NCBI RefSeq assembly: GCF_014932895.1
Contig: NZ_JACYOF010000009.1
Location: forward strand, 62,001-126,000
Direction of reading: 5' to 3'
Source: Bacillus thuringiensis
GTDB lineage: Bacteria; Bacillota; Bacilli; Bacillales; Bacillaceae_G
DNA: 64,000 nt
Part shown: positions 48,839 to 57,623 of the stretch, piece after piece
Numbering within the stretch: position 1 is the first letter of the stretch
Layout: the number at the start of each line of letters is the position of its first letter
The notes under the pieces: generated by a model
The model's database searches: none
Told to the model about the DNA's origin: nothing
Seen by the model: the letters and a program-made list of their open reading frames with translations, nothing else
Program-made: the position numbers and the translations under genes

Positions 48839-49441
48839 ATGAATCAAACTAAGGATTTTATTGGTTTTGAAAAAACACTAAAATTGTTTCAAGGTTTATT
48901 TAACATTTTTTATTGGGTAATTATTATTGGGATGTTTTTAGGTTTAGGTGGGATGATTGCAGTAATGTTTGTTTCGCATCATACCTTACATGACATTTTA
49001 ACTGCAAAAGGAACTCCTTTTAATGTAGACTTTTATTTTTCTTCTCATAAAATCGATGTAAATCATATTCAAATTACAAAAATTAGGACATTGATTATAA
49101 ATGCTTGTATAATATATGAAGTAATTCTAACAGCATTATTATATATCGCTATACAGCTAAAAAGAATCTTACAGTATGCAAGAAATAAACAACCTTTTTC
49201 TAAAAGTTGCATTAAACATATCCGATATTTGGCATATGGAGTTATTATTTATAGTTTTCTCTTCGGATTTTTAGTTAACATTTTGGGTTTATTGTTTGCA
49301 AGGACACTTCAATTTCCTGAAACTGTAATTTCTCTTAATTTTAATTTTGACATGATGCTAATGGGATTTCTTATTTTATTATTGTCTCATATTTTTAAAT
49401 ATGGTGCATATTTGCAAGATGAATACGATTCTACTTTGTAA
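48839..49441 (+). CDS. DUF2975-family membrane protein
   Basis: 200 aa from ATG 48839 (GGAG 8 bases upstream; GTG 48830 would overlap it). Four hydrophobic segments: IFYWVIIIGMFLGLGGMIAV, IYEVILTALLYIAIQL, YGVIIYSFLFGFLVNILGLL, LMGFLILLLSHIFKYGAYLQ. The C-terminal DELT/GAYLQDEYDSTL end is typical of DUF2975. These proteins are nearly always paired with a small XRE regulator, as here. Confidence 0.75.
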   Translation: MNQTKDFIGFEKTLKLFQGLFNIFYWVIIIGMFLGLGGMIAVMFVSHHTLHDILTAKGTPFNVDFYFSSHKIDVNHIQITKIRTLIINACIIYEVILTALLYIAIQLKRILQYARNKQPFSKSCIKHIRYLAYGVIIYSFLFGFLVNILGLLFARTLQFPETVISLNFNFDMMLMGFLILLLSHIFKYGAYLQDEYDSTL

Positions 49442-49463
49442 GTTCTATGAGAGGTGCTATTTT

Positions 49464-49688
49464 ATGGCTATTATTACACGATTGGATAGAGTATTAGCAG
49501 ATAGGAAAATGCAATTGAGCGAATTAGCAGATGCTATGGGAATATCTGTAGTCAACTTATCCAATCTAAAAACAGGTAAAGTAAAAGCTATTCGCTTTTC
49601 TACACTTGATGCAATTTGTAGGGTTTTAAAATGCCAACCTGGAGATATCTTAGAATATACGTATTCTGAAGATGATGAAGAGGTATAA
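49464..49688 (+). CDS. Small XRE regulator (YozG-like) paired with DUF2975
   Basis: 74 aa from ATG 49464 (AGAGGTG upstream). MAIITRLDRVLADRKMQLSE ... VVNLSNLKTGKVKAIRFSTL ... ICRVLKCQPGDILEY is a complete Cro-type HTH of the YozG type. It lies 22 bp behind the DUF2975 gene. Confidence 0.85.
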   Translation: MAIITRLDRVLADRKMQLSELADAMGISVVNLSNLKTGKVKAIRFSTLDAICRVLKCQPGDILEYTYSEDDEEV

Positions 49689-49690
49689 AA

Positions 49691-49879
49691 AAATTTGAAA
49701 CATTAGACTGGTTGCAGAGTTCTGAACTTAGAAAACGTGTACAGGTTGGTTTTAATAAAGGTGAAGCTTGTTGGGAACATATTAAATTGACATGTGATTA
49801 TGTATGGAACTTAAATCAAAAAGCAAATTTCGATGATCTAAGGCCATTACGAGACAAAAGCTTCATAAAAAAGCAGTAA
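49691..49879 (+). pseudogene. tnpA: Tn3-family transposase (tnpA) C-terminal relic with internal deletion
   Basis: Translation RKRVQVGFNKGEA matches the conserved RVQVGLNKGEA of Tn3-family TnpA. It jumps straight to WEHIKLTCDYVWNLNQKANF and LRPLRDKS, which is the extreme C-terminus (WEHINLTGDYVW ... RPLR) of the same proteins. About 80 residues are missing and no start exists. Confidence 0.75.
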
Positions 49880-49883
49880 AATA

Positions 49884-49921
49884 AATAACAGGTTCCTTAC
49901 CGTACAGGGAACCTGTTATTT
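49884..49921 (+). terminator. Terminator after tnpA relic
   Basis: AATAACAGGTTCC pairs with GGAACCTGTTATT, followed by TTAT. Confidence 0.65.
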
Positions 49922-49983
49922 TATGTCTAAAATGTGTCTAAACGTACAATTTTCTTTTTTTGATAAGGTGAGGCCAAATACAA

Positions 49984-50011
49984 AATAAGATCGAAATATC
50001 TCGATCTTATT
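49984..50011 (-). terminator. Terminator of the 55-aa/recombinase pair
   Basis: AATAAGATCGA-AATATC-TCGATCTTATT, a perfect 11-bp stem at the 3' end of the minus-strand 55-aa gene. Confidence 0.65.
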
Positions 50012-50179
50012 TCACTTTTCTATTAACTGAATTTGAAAAATATCCGAATCTTTTAGACCTAGTACACTCATTTCATCTTTAAACGTTCGCCATGATTCAA
50101 CTTTAATGGATTTTGTACTTCTATCCCTTAATGTATACACTCTTATATACTGTAGCTCTTGTTTTTTATTTTTCTTCAC
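50012..50179 (-). CDS. Hypothetical 55-aa basic protein downstream of recombinase
   Basis: GTG 50179 with GGAGGAAG upstream. VKKNKKQELQYIRVYTLRDR ... LKDSDIFQIQLIEK. It follows the recombinase gene by 20 bp and is probably co-transcribed. Not recognised. Confidence 0.5.
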   Translation of the reverse strand: MKKNKKQELQYIRVYTLRDRSTKSIKVESWRTFKDEMSVLGLKDSDIFQIQLIEK

Positions 50180-50199
50180 TCAATCTTCCTCCGTTATTT

Positions 50200-51144
50200 T
50201 TAATCGGTGTAATCATAATATCTTTTTAACGAAAGTTTAGATTTAAAACCTACCTGTTTTATAATTTGCCCCTCTGAAACTTCATTTTCAATTAGCCGTA
50301 AAATGTAGGTATTCCGTAAATGTTGTGCAGAAATTCCTTTTCGTAAATTCGCTCTTTCAACTTCAAGTCGAATCATTTTTTGAACAGCAATTTCTGTTAA
50401 GACTTTTGGAGTATCGTTGTCATATGACCAATGATAAGTTTTTCGATTAAAATCGAATGCTACGAATAGCGGATCATTGCTATGATATTTGGGACGAACA
50501 GGTTCAGAAATAGTTTTATAATAGTTAAATAATATCTTTTTATCATCCTCAGTTAAAAGAACCGTTCTCTCTACACCCACTATTCCTGGTACTGAGATCG
50601 TATTGTTTTCAAAATGGACGTGCTTCATCTGTAAACCTACAAGTTCTTGTAAGGACAATCCATTATTAATGAGTAAATGCACAACAGCAATGTTACGATC
50701 CATAAGTAGTGGACGAACGGAGCGTTGTTTTTCTGTTAATCCTTCTAATGAGGTTAAAATGTACTTTAATCTTTTTTCTTCCGCTTTAGAAATAAAGTCT
50801 TCATCTCGTAACGCACGATTAGGCTGAATTACAAAATTCATCTCTTCTGTTGGGTTAGGTAGGTCTAAATATTGATAAAGTCTACTTAGAACAATATAAA
50901 CACGATATAACGTTTTATCCGAGTAATTGCGTTGCTTCTTTAAATCATTAAAATACTCTTCATAATCCTCTGTATTAAGTGTGGTCCATATATTGTGTAA
51001 CGGAAGTTTTTTAGATTCTTGCAACCATTGGCCAAAATCTTCAATATCATAGGCATATCGTTTAATTGTGGAAGGTTTTCTTCCTTTATCTAATAAGAAA
51101 GAAGAAAAATGCTGTATTGTGTCTTGAAATTCTTTTGTTAGCAT
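50200..51144 (-). CDS. Tyrosine-recombinase-like protein with altered catalytic residues
   Basis: 314 aa. Residues 5-110 form a SAM-like core-binding domain (FSSFLLDKGRKPSTIKRYAY). Residues 125-314 form the phage-integrase fold. Box I, normally GLRxxEL, reads NNGLSLQELVGL (Arg to Ser). Box II, normally HxLR, reads AQHLRNTY (Gln at the His position). The H/W position is Phe (VGFKSK). The nucleophile is kept in KRYYDY. Activity is doubtful, or it depends on a partner; the adjacent 51683 recombinase is intact. Related to the TnpI-type recombinases of B. thuringiensis transposons by context. Confidence 0.7.
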   Translation of the reverse strand: MLTKEFQDTIQHFSSFLLDKGRKPSTIKRYAYDIEDFGQWLQESKKLPLHNIWTTLNTEDYEEYFNDLKKQRNYSDKTLYRVYIVLSRLYQYLDLPNPTEEMNFVIQPNRALRDEDFISKAEEKRLKYILTSLEGLTEKQRSVRPLLMDRNIAVVHLLINNGLSLQELVGLQMKHVHFENNTISVPGIVGVERTVLLTEDDKKILFNYYKTISEPVRPKYHSNDPLFVAFDFNRKTYHWSYDNDTPKVLTEIAVQKMIRLEVERANLRKGISAQHLRNTYILRLIENEVSEGQIIKQVGFKSKLSLKRYYDYTD

Positions 51145-51682
51145 AGCCTTATCATCCTAATTTTTTCTTTTAGTATATCAAATTTTGAAATTAGCTTTAC
51201 TTACACTACATAATACATACTGAATTTATGTAAATATTTCTCAATATTATATTATTAACATATAAACTATAATATAAGTAATTCTTTTTATTATTTATAT
51301 TTTGTTATTTCCTGTTGCGGAATCCTTATTATAAGGATTCCTTTTTTTGTATCAAAAATCTACAAAGAAAAAAGATAAGATCGGGAACACAATCTTATCT
51401 TTAGCACAAGGAGTAAACAAAGGGAATAACCATCATATTTTTATAATAATTCAATTTTTGTTAATTTTGAATATTAAAACCATGATTGATAATTATATCT
51501 ATATTGAGAAAATTATTACAAATTTAGTTGTAAATGTTTAAAATATCGAAAGTAAACTTTTACCCAAAAGTTTACTTTCATTTCCCTTTAAACATTGACT
51601 TCCGTCTAATTTCATTGATATTATAAAAACAGACAAAAAAGTATACATTCAAATCATTGAAAATAAAGGGATTGAAAAACAG
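51145..51682. other. Intergenic region between divergent recombinases
   Basis: AT-rich; includes a terminator-like GGAATCCTTATTATAAGGATTCC (51321-51343) and AAAAGTTTACTTTC.../...GAAAGTAAACTTTT (51547-51580) inverted repeats, which might be recombination or operator sites. A 64-codon frame at 51347 starts in the T-run and is not supported. Confidence 0.45.
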
Positions 51683-52255
51683 ATGGATAAAAAGCAACAT
51701 TTAATCGATGTACAACCAATTCGAAGCAAAGAACAGCTCGAAGATATGAAATGGTCTCTTAAACGTCATTGTTCAGATCGAGATTACATTTTATTCCTAA
51801 TTGGAATCAATACAGGATTGCGTGTAAGTGATTTACTTAAAATGGAAACGAGTGAAATTTTAAAGCTGAAGCGAAAAAAACGGAAAGAATTTAAAGTGAA
51901 AGAAGGAAAGACAAAAAAGGAGCGTATCATAAATATTACATCCATTTTTGAGGAAGTACTTCCATATGCTGAAGATCTAAAAAGTACCTGGTTATTTCCT
52001 TCTCGAAAAGGAGATCAACCTATTAGTAAAATTCAAGCCTATAGACAGTTACAAAAAGCCGGAGATTTTGCCGGAGTAGAATCTCTAGGAACCCATACCA
52101 TGCGTAAAACATTTGGATATTGGTTTTACAAGCAAACAAAAGATATTGCTATGTTACAAGAAATATTGAATCATAGTACACCACAAATTACACTAAGATA
52201 CATTGGTATTAATAAAGAAGAAAAAGATAATGTACTAGATACATTCCGGATCTAA
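51683..52255 (+). CDS. Site-specific tyrosine recombinase (catalytic-domain only)
   Basis: 190 aa. All catalytic residues are visible: Arg in NTGLRVSDLLKM, Lys near VKEGKTKKERII, His-x-x-Arg in LGTHTMRKTFGYWF, His in LNHSTPQITLRY and Tyr in LRYIGI. There is no N-terminal core-binding domain, as in the short YoeC/Rci-like recombinases. It may invert or resolve plasmid sequences. A Tn4430-like end follows 10 bp after its stop codon. Confidence 0.85.
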   Translation: MDKKQHLIDVQPIRSKEQLEDMKWSLKRHCSDRDYILFLIGINTGLRVSDLLKMETSEILKLKRKKRKEFKVKEGKTKKERIINITSIFEEVLPYAEDLKSTWLFPSRKGDQPISKIQAYRQLQKAGDFAGVESLGTHTMRKTFGYWFYKQTKDIAMLQEILNHSTPQITLRYIGINKEEKDNVLDTFRI

Positions 52256-52264
52256 CTTTAATAA

Positions 52265-52302
52265 GGGGTACCGTCAGCATTTTGGAAAAAAACCACGTGA
52301 AG
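52265..52302 (+). mobile_element. Tn4430-like terminal inverted repeat
   Basis: GGGGTACCGTCAGCATTTTG followed by GAAAAAAACCACGTGAAG is close to the 38-bp end of Tn4430-group Tn3 transposons. Together with the tnpA relic (49691) and recombinases it marks a decayed transposon. Confidence 0.7.
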
Positions 52303-52493
52303 CAAAATTCAGCATAAAATGATGTGAATTTTGTTCCGTTAACACTGTTCTTGTTATAATTAATTTTTTTCAGAACGTCTATAATCCTCTTTTAAAAAAT
52401 ATATGTAAATATAATAAAAAACGAATGATTAATAGAAATATTCTACGCCACTCGTTTTTTATCGGACTTCTTTTTACTGTACTTTTATTTTCT
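52303..52493. other. Short gap with a palindromic terminator
   Basis: AAAACGAATGATT ... CTCGTTTTT (about 52419-52461) could terminate the minus-strand 52494 gene. No gene seen. Confidence 0.35.
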
Positions 52494-52796
52494 TTATGAG
52501 TTATTAGAAAAATAATTGTCTATATAAGTCTTTATTTTTTCAAAATCCTTTTCCATAAATAAGATTGCTGGTACTTCAATTATTGGAAGATTATTTTCAT
52601 TATCAAAAGGTGGACACGGTTTGGGAACTACCAAATAGTCAACTGAGTTTTTATCCCTAATATAATTAATTGAAACATCATAATACTTAGAAAAATATTC
52701 CTTCAAATCATCCTGATTCCTTAAAAATGGTAGAGAAAATATTGAACCATAATTTATACCAGCGTCGACAATTAATACAAAGCATATTTTTTTCAT
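52494..52796 (-). CDS. Hypothetical 100-aa protein
   Basis: GGAGGG precedes the ATG at 52796. MKKICFVLIVDAGINYGSIF ... DYLVVPKPCPPFDNENNLPI ... AILFMEKDFEKIKTYIDNYF: an alpha/beta protein with a Rossmann-like or PTS-IIB-like feel (N-terminal hydrophobic strand, then helix). No family assigned. Confidence 0.55.
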   Translation of the reverse strand: MKKICFVLIVDAGINYGSIFSLPFLRNQDDLKEYFSKYYDVSINYIRDKNSVDYLVVPKPCPPFDNENNLPIIEVPAILFMEKDFEKIKTYIDNYFSNNS

Positions 52797-52849
52797 GATA
52801 CACCCTCCTCGTATAATAAGTTTTAAGTTAATAACTAATCATTATGTTT

Positions 52850-53100
52850 CATGGACAACGGCTGAAAACTTAGAAGATTTATATTGGTTCCATCCGTCTT
52901 GTAATCATACAATAATTACAGCTGAGGCAACAAAAGATAATCCAGGAATTAGTGTTAAAGGATTTATAGAAGTTATGAAACTTGAAATTGAAAATTACGA
53001 ATTAAACTCGCCGGCTATCAGAGCAGAACAGGAAGTAATATTTCCATTACAAGAAAAATCAATATTAAGCATTGTAAAACGAGATAAAAAAGAAGATTAA
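52850..53100 (+). pseudogene. C-terminal fragment of an unknown protein
   Basis: A frame with SWTTAENLEDLYWFHPSCNH ... VKGFIEVMKLEIENYELNSP ... IFPLQEKSILSIVKRDKKED reads like real protein. The only upstream ATG (52795) lies in the RBS of the opposite gene and would add an unlikely start, so this is probably a truncated remnant. Confidence 0.4.
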
Positions 53101-53239
53101 ATCATAAAGAATACATGCCAGATCATACAAATAGAGTCCTAATAATAAAAGGCTCTATTTGTTATGTATATCTTTTATCAGTTATAAAATTTTCTGTTAG
53201 TTTCTGTTTATTTTATAAAGAAAAAAGCCCCAAATAGGA

Positions 53240-53419
53240 CTATATGATTTTCTTCATACCGCATTGACGACATTCTCTTAAGAAGATGAAATCTTTAACG
53301 GAACTCTTGAATGAGGTATTGCCACAATTATCGCAACGACCGCTGATTATGTCGGGGAGCTCTTTGTAATTATATATTTTGCTTAGATCGTATTCTTGTT
53401 TAGATTCTTTACTTTCCAT
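53240..53419 (-). CDS. Small zinc-ribbon-like protein
   Basis: 59 aa from ATG 53419 (AGGTG 6 bases upstream; a GTG at 53428 overlaps the RBS). MESKESKQEYDLSKIYNYKE ... RCDNCGNTSFKSSVKDFIFL ... CRQCGMKKII: two CxxC knuckles form a zinc ribbon. Function unknown. Confidence 0.6.
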   Translation of the reverse strand: MESKESKQEYDLSKIYNYKELPDIISGRCDNCGNTSFKSSVKDFIFLRECRQCGMKKII

Positions 53420-53428
53420 CTGTTTCAC

Positions 53429-53855
53429 CTACATATCAATCCGAATTAATATAACTTAATCATAATACTATGAAGTGTTCACATAGTGGATGCTTTTTAT
53501 TTTGGAGGAGATGGAGTTTTGAGAATCCCTTAGCGTATAAAATGTTAAAATGTGCGGTCTATCCCTATAGTCTAAAACATTTTTTTAATAAGGGATAGCA
53601 CATGCCCATCAAGCTAACAAATGCAAATACCCCCAAAACGAAAAAAGTCACGATACATTGTATCATGTTTATCATTTGATACACCCTATAAAGAGTTATC
53701 CATCCAATAACCAGTACTGAATTCATCATATTCTTCAGGAATAATCAGGGAATATGCAATTGTCATGAAGTTTTTGCAACAGAACCCAATACAGATATTG
53801 AATCGAATACCTTATAACAAAAGAGACACCATAAATTAGAGTCTCTTTTGTTTGT
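53429..53855. other. Non-coding decayed sequence
   Basis: No gene supported. Short inverted repeats are present (for example CACGATACATTGTATCATG at about 53650 and a terminator-like AAAGAGACACC / GAGTCTCTTTTG at about 53820-53850). Confidence 0.35.
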
Positions 53856-54070
53856 TATTAGATTGTTTCTCCATGATCCCTATGATCAAGAGCTAACGTG
53901 TAATCTGGTCTTACAGGTGAAGACCAGTCAGCATGAATTGTCTGTTGTGTAAATGAACCATTTAAAAAAATTCCATTACACTAGATTCTGATAACATCAA
54001 TTGCACCATTTGCAACCTCATCCGTCTCTTTGACGGGATACTCAGGCGCTCATGTTGCTCTGACAGAAAG
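53856..54070 (-). pseudogene. Fragment of an unidentified protein
   Basis: Minus-strand reading VKETDEVANGAIDVIRI, then a stop, then GIFLNGSFTQQTIHADWSSP with VRPDYTLALDHRDHGETI to a TAA. The residue pattern looks like a genuine C-terminus broken by a stop. Not recognised. Confidence 0.35.
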
Positions 54071-54104
54071 TTTGATATTTTATAATCTACCAAATTACAT
54101 TCTA

Positions 54105-54383
54105 TTACTTCGATCGTTTTTTACATAAAATAAAAACTATAATAATAATCAAACCAATTAAATTATGTATAGAAATTATCCAAAAATCACGTGTGAAAAA
54201 TGTAACGATTATAGTTAAAGAAAGATTTGTTAAAGCAGCCAAGAGGTAAAAAGTTATATCGAATTTATCCCATTTCTTTCTATTAACAAAAATATAGACC
54301 AAACCAATTATAGGCACCAGAAAACAAATTAGAAATACAAATACATAACTTGAATATTTAGATTTTGAAGTTTGAGTGTTCAT
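54105..54383 (-). CDS. Small three-span membrane protein, candidate bacteriocin immunity protein
   Basis: 92 aa; AGGGAG upstream. Hydrophobic segments YVFVFLICFLVPIIGLVYIF, FYLLAALTNLSLTIIVTFF and IISIHNLIGLIIIIVFILC, with basic ends. It is directly downstream (79 bp) of the candidate bacteriocin precursor on the same strand, where immunity genes usually are. No sequence family recognised. Confidence 0.55.
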   Translation of the reverse strand: MNTQTSKSKYSSYVFVFLICFLVPIIGLVYIFVNRKKWDKFDITFYLLAALTNLSLTIIVTFFTRDFWIISIHNLIGLIIIIVFILCKKRSK

Positions 54384-54462
54384 TTTTCTCCCTTTGCAAT
54401 TGGTAATATAACTACAAAAATTATATTAAATTTCTACTCGATTAACCATTAAAATCTACTTA

Positions 54463-55020
54463 TTAAAGTAAAAGTGTAATTGATTTAGTAATCCACCATG
54501 CAGCTGTCGAATTACCAACAACGTCTAATACACCAGCATAAATCGCATCTTCCAAAGCACCAGTATAGTGCTCTACTCTGTTTGCGATGGTAATTAACGC
54601 ACTCTGTCTTCCAAGTCTGTCTTTTACCGGTCCTGGAAGCTCATTCCATAATTTTTTAATTGCTTTAGCAGCCCAGCTTAACTTACCTCGAGTTTCAAAG
54701 CCACTATCATCCTTGTTAGCTGCAGCATCTAAGAATACTTGTTTTTCCTCAGGAGTTAAATTGAAATACTGAGCAATACCTTCAATATCTTTAAGATCCG
54801 AAGGACTAATCGATTGTGCTAAAAGGTTATTTTGCATAATCGTATTAGGATTTGAGTTTGTTACTAAAATATCTTGGGCAACATTAACTGTATGTACTGC
54901 TACTGATTTTGGTTGCGTATTGTTACCAACCTCCTCAGCAGCTGCTTTTGTACTAATTAAACTAGTAGATAGTAATGAAACCGTTAATGCGCTTACAATA
55001 ATTTTGTTTCTTTTCAACAT
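54463..55020 (-). CDS. Secreted bacteriocin-like precursor
   Basis: 185 aa; AAGGAGG upstream. Signal peptide (IIVSALTVSLLSTSLISTKA, AAA cleavage). A pro-region covers about 30-105 (SISPSDLKDIEGIAQYFNLT). The C-terminal about 75 residues are cationic then hydrophobic (RGKLSWAAKAIKKLWNELPG ... EDAIYAGVLDVVGNSTAAWW ITKSI), like the C-terminal active peptide of closticin 574-type bacteriocins. A divergent subtilase and a downstream small membrane protein complete a bacteriocin-type cluster. Cleavage near SGFETRGK is a guess. Confidence 0.6.
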   Translation of the reverse strand: MLKRNKIIVSALTVSLLSTSLISTKAAAEEVGNNTQPKSVAVHTVNVAQDILVTNSNPNTIMQNNLLAQSISPSDLKDIEGIAQYFNLTPEEKQVFLDAAANKDDSGFETRGKLSWAAKAIKKLWNELPGPVKDRLGRQSALITIANRVEHYTGALEDAIYAGVLDVVGNSTAAWWITKSITLLL

Positions 55021-55403
55021 AAATTCCTCCTTAAACTTATAAAACTAGATATATAATTATCTAGTTATTATTAAAACTTGCTATTAAAACCTAACATAAC
55101 AATTTGATATAATTCAACCTTTTTTTACAAAAAAGGTAAAAAAACTTAATTTTTACCTTTTTTCATCTGGTTAACTTTTTATCACGTTAAATAGCTACAA
55201 TTTCCTGCCTTATACTTATTTTTTCTTGTTATTGACAATAATTTATACAGATGATATTTTTTTCGTTGTAACTTTGAATTGGAATAGAAAAACCCTTGAA
55301 AGGAGTGTAGGAATTAAAATTTTAATAACAGGTTCTGAAGTTAACACTAGTAAAAATCTTTTTATCTGTATGTTTTAATAAAAAGTTAAAGAGGGGGAAA
55401 GTT
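55021..55403. promoter_or_regulatory. Divergent control region of the bacteriocin-like cluster
   Basis: Contains the palindrome AACTAGATA-TATAAT-TATCTAGTT (55045-55068), which overlaps a likely -10, and a 14-bp hairpin AAAAAAGGTAAAAA / TTTTTACCTTTTTT (about 55130-55164). Both genes read outward from here. Confidence 0.5.
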
Positions 55404-56822
55404 ATGATATTTTCTAAGAGACATCAAAGTATCCAAGCAGTAAAGCTATGTATTTTTTTCACTGTATTTTTCTTTTTTGTAATACCTGTAAAATTTATTG
55501 GAGCTACTGAGGAGGACAACTATTATACGATTCTATTAAAAGATAAGATTGATTATGATAGTGTAGTACGATTAGCTAGGGAAAAGAATATAGATATCGT
55601 TTACTCCATAAAAGAATTAGGGATATTGCAAGTAAAGACTGAAAAAGAAAAGATAAAAACACTAGGAGAAAACCCATTAATTGATACATATAATCCTTCA
55701 TTACGGACACTTGGTACAAAAGTGAATAAAAATGAAGATATGCCAACACAACTCCAAAACTCATTGTGGAATAAGCAATGGGATATGCATAAAATCACAA
55801 ATAATGGAGAAAGTTATAAAGTTTATTCTGGATCTAAAAATGTAACCGTTGGAATTATAGATTCTGGCTTAGATATGGAGCATCCGGATTTGAAAAGTAA
55901 TATTATTGATGGTTCAAAAAACCTAGTTCCTAAAAAGGGGTTTCGTGAAAAAGAACGTGATGAGTCTGGTGACCCAAATGAACTAACAGATAAATTAGGG
56001 CACGGAACTCATGTTGCTGGCCAAATTGCTGCCAATGGAAAATTAAAAGGCGTTGCACCAAATGTTAGTATAAAATCGTATAGAGTATTTGGTGAACGTA
56101 CAGCTGAATCTTTGTGGATTGTAAAAGGAATTATTGAAGCTGCAAAAGATGATGTCGATGTTATTAATGTAAGTTTAGGAGATTATTTGATTGATGGTGT
56201 AGCTTTTCTTGAGAATCAGGGGTCAAAAACGAATATAGCCGAAATAAAAGCTTTCAAAGATGCAATTGAATTTGCAGAAAAACAGGGGAGTATTGTAGTT
56301 GCAGCTGCTGGAAACAATTCACTTGATGTGAATAATAAAGATATCATGTATAAATTTTTACAAAAAAAACTGCGAAATGATGGGATAAAATTAGATGGTG
56401 AAGTATTAGACGTTCCAGCAGCCCTACCTGGTGTCGTAACCGTTTCTTCTGTAGGCCCATCAAATGAACTTTCTTTATTTTCTAATTTTGGAGAAGGCTT
56501 CATAGATATTGCAGCTCCAGGTGGAGACAATAGATTATTTCAACAACATGATTTTGATGTTTGGAACAATCAAAAAATGTATGAAATAGAAAAGGTTATT
56601 AGCACTGGTCCAGATCAAGACTATTTTTATGATGCAGGAAATTCAACTGCTGCACCAAAAGTATCTGGTACCTTAGCTTTAATAGTAGGGCAACGTAATC
56701 TAAAAGACCAGCCTAAGGAAGCTGTCAATTATCTATACAAGCATGGTGTAGACTATGTTGAAAATAGTACAAGTTCATTTGGGAACGGAATTCTGAATGT
56801 ATACAAAGCTGTGAGTCCATGA
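55404..56822 (+). CDS. Secreted subtilase (S8) of the lantibiotic-leader-peptidase (LanP) type
   Basis: 472 aa; GAGGGGG upstream. Signal peptide (LCIFFTVFFFFVIPVKFIGA). Pro-domain about 40-120. Catalytic Asp in VGIIDSGLDMEHPDL, His in KLGHGTHVAGQIAANG, oxyanion Asn in VVAAAGNNS and Ser in DAGNSTAAPKVSGTLAL. The APKVSG-LAL environment is that of NisP/EpiP-type peptidases rather than degradative subtilisins, and the usual GTS is GNS. It is divergent from the bacteriocin-like precursor and probably matures it outside the cell. Confidence 0.8.
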   Translation: MIFSKRHQSIQAVKLCIFFTVFFFFVIPVKFIGATEEDNYYTILLKDKIDYDSVVRLAREKNIDIVYSIKELGILQVKTEKEKIKTLGENPLIDTYNPSLRTLGTKVNKNEDMPTQLQNSLWNKQWDMHKITNNGESYKVYSGSKNVTVGIIDSGLDMEHPDLKSNIIDGSKNLVPKKGFREKERDESGDPNELTDKLGHGTHVAGQIAANGKLKGVAPNVSIKSYRVFGERTAESLWIVKGIIEAAKDDVDVINVSLGDYLIDGVAFLENQGSKTNIAEIKAFKDAIEFAEKQGSIVVAAAGNNSLDVNNKDIMYKFLQKKLRNDGIKLDGEVLDVPAALPGVVTVSSVGPSNELSLFSNFGEGFIDIAAPGGDNRLFQQHDFDVWNNQKMYEIEKVISTGPDQDYFYDAGNSTAAPKVSGTLALIVGQRNLKDQPKEAVNYLYKHGVDYVENSTSSFGNGILNVYKAVSP

Positions 56823-57147
56823 CCTCACTATAATAGAATAGTGGTTAATAAATATAATTTTAGTAACCTTTATCTGTAATATTAAGGTTACAAAAGGTTA
56901 CAAATACAGTTTTTTCATTTACATATTAAAACTAGAGTGTTTTAATATGACTGTAAGGACCCTATATCCTGTAAGATGTAAAAAACTGTGATTTAATGTA
57001 ATTACACCTTTTTGAAAATTCTTACATAAAAATGACGCAGAACATATATTCCGCGTCATTTTTCATTTGCATTTTAAGGAGCATATAGAAGGATTTTAAC
57101 ATATTTTTGCAAAAACATTCGCATTTTCTAGCTATAATTATGTTCTT
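56823..57147. other. Intergenic region after the subtilase
   Basis: A weak hairpin CACTATAATAGAATAGTG follows the stop codon. A clear terminator lies at 57029-57066. No gene. Confidence 0.4.
57029..57066 (+). terminator. Intrinsic terminator
   Basis: AAAATGACGC pairs with GCGTCATTTT, followed by T-rich sequence. Confidence 0.65.
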
Positions 57148-57520
57148 GAACTACTCACCACCTAACGTCCTTACGGACTGTTTAAAGTGGGAGATTCCTG
57201 CGAACACCGATGTAACCATCGGTTATCTTAGCAGGCTCTACCCGTAGTCCCTACGGTGAAAACATAAGTATCTTGTACGTTGACTCACCACACTACCTAC
57301 TTTAGCTTGGTTTTCGCAACTTCGGCAAGCGTGGGGCGATAGAACGTTGAAGATTTTACGGTTGCAACGTTTTTCTGCAACCAACCTCATATCTTCAGTT
57401 TTCGAAGAGCAATCTGTACAAGTAAATGATAGCAAACATGTTGGCTTATTCCCACCGACATTCATCTCCCACCTAAAATTGGTGCTTCACACCTTCACAT
57501 TTTGAGGAAGGAGTCTTCTG
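57148..57520 (-). mobile_element. TnpB-less IS605-type element (~370 bp)
   Basis: Starts GAACTACTCACCACCTAACG with hairpins (CCTTACGG; CACCGATG..CATCGGT-like; GTAGTCCCTACGG) and ends CTCCCACCTAAAATTGG ... TTTTGAGGAAGGAGTC. Both ends correspond to those of the 34285 element; the hairpin-rich right end corresponds to the tnpB relic at 944. The interior has no transposase; a 75-codon minus-strand frame (57238-57465) is an accidental reading of this conserved non-coding region. It may express an omega-RNA-like transcript. Confidence 0.7.
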
Positions 57521-57569
57521 TAGGAAAACGATAAAACCTATAGATTTAATCCAACAGAACCAATTTTCA

Positions 57570-57608
57570 CCAAAAAAGGTCTGCTCAAGTATGAGCAGAC
57601 CTTTTTTA
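57570..57608 (+). terminator. Terminator-like hairpin
   Basis: AAAAAAGGTCTGCTCA-AGTA-TGAGCAGACCTTTTTT, perfect 16-bp stem between the IS element and the minus-strand 57624 gene, which it can terminate. Confidence 0.75.
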
Positions 57609-57623
57609 TAGGGGTTATCATGG

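Noticed and set aside
51347-51541. 64-codon frame between recombinases
   Set aside because: Starts in the tail of a terminator hairpin and has no ribosome binding site.
57238-57465. 75-codon minus-strand frame with CxxC pairs
   Set aside because: It lies entirely in the conserved non-coding interior of an IS605-type element; the corresponding part of the 34285 element is not open.
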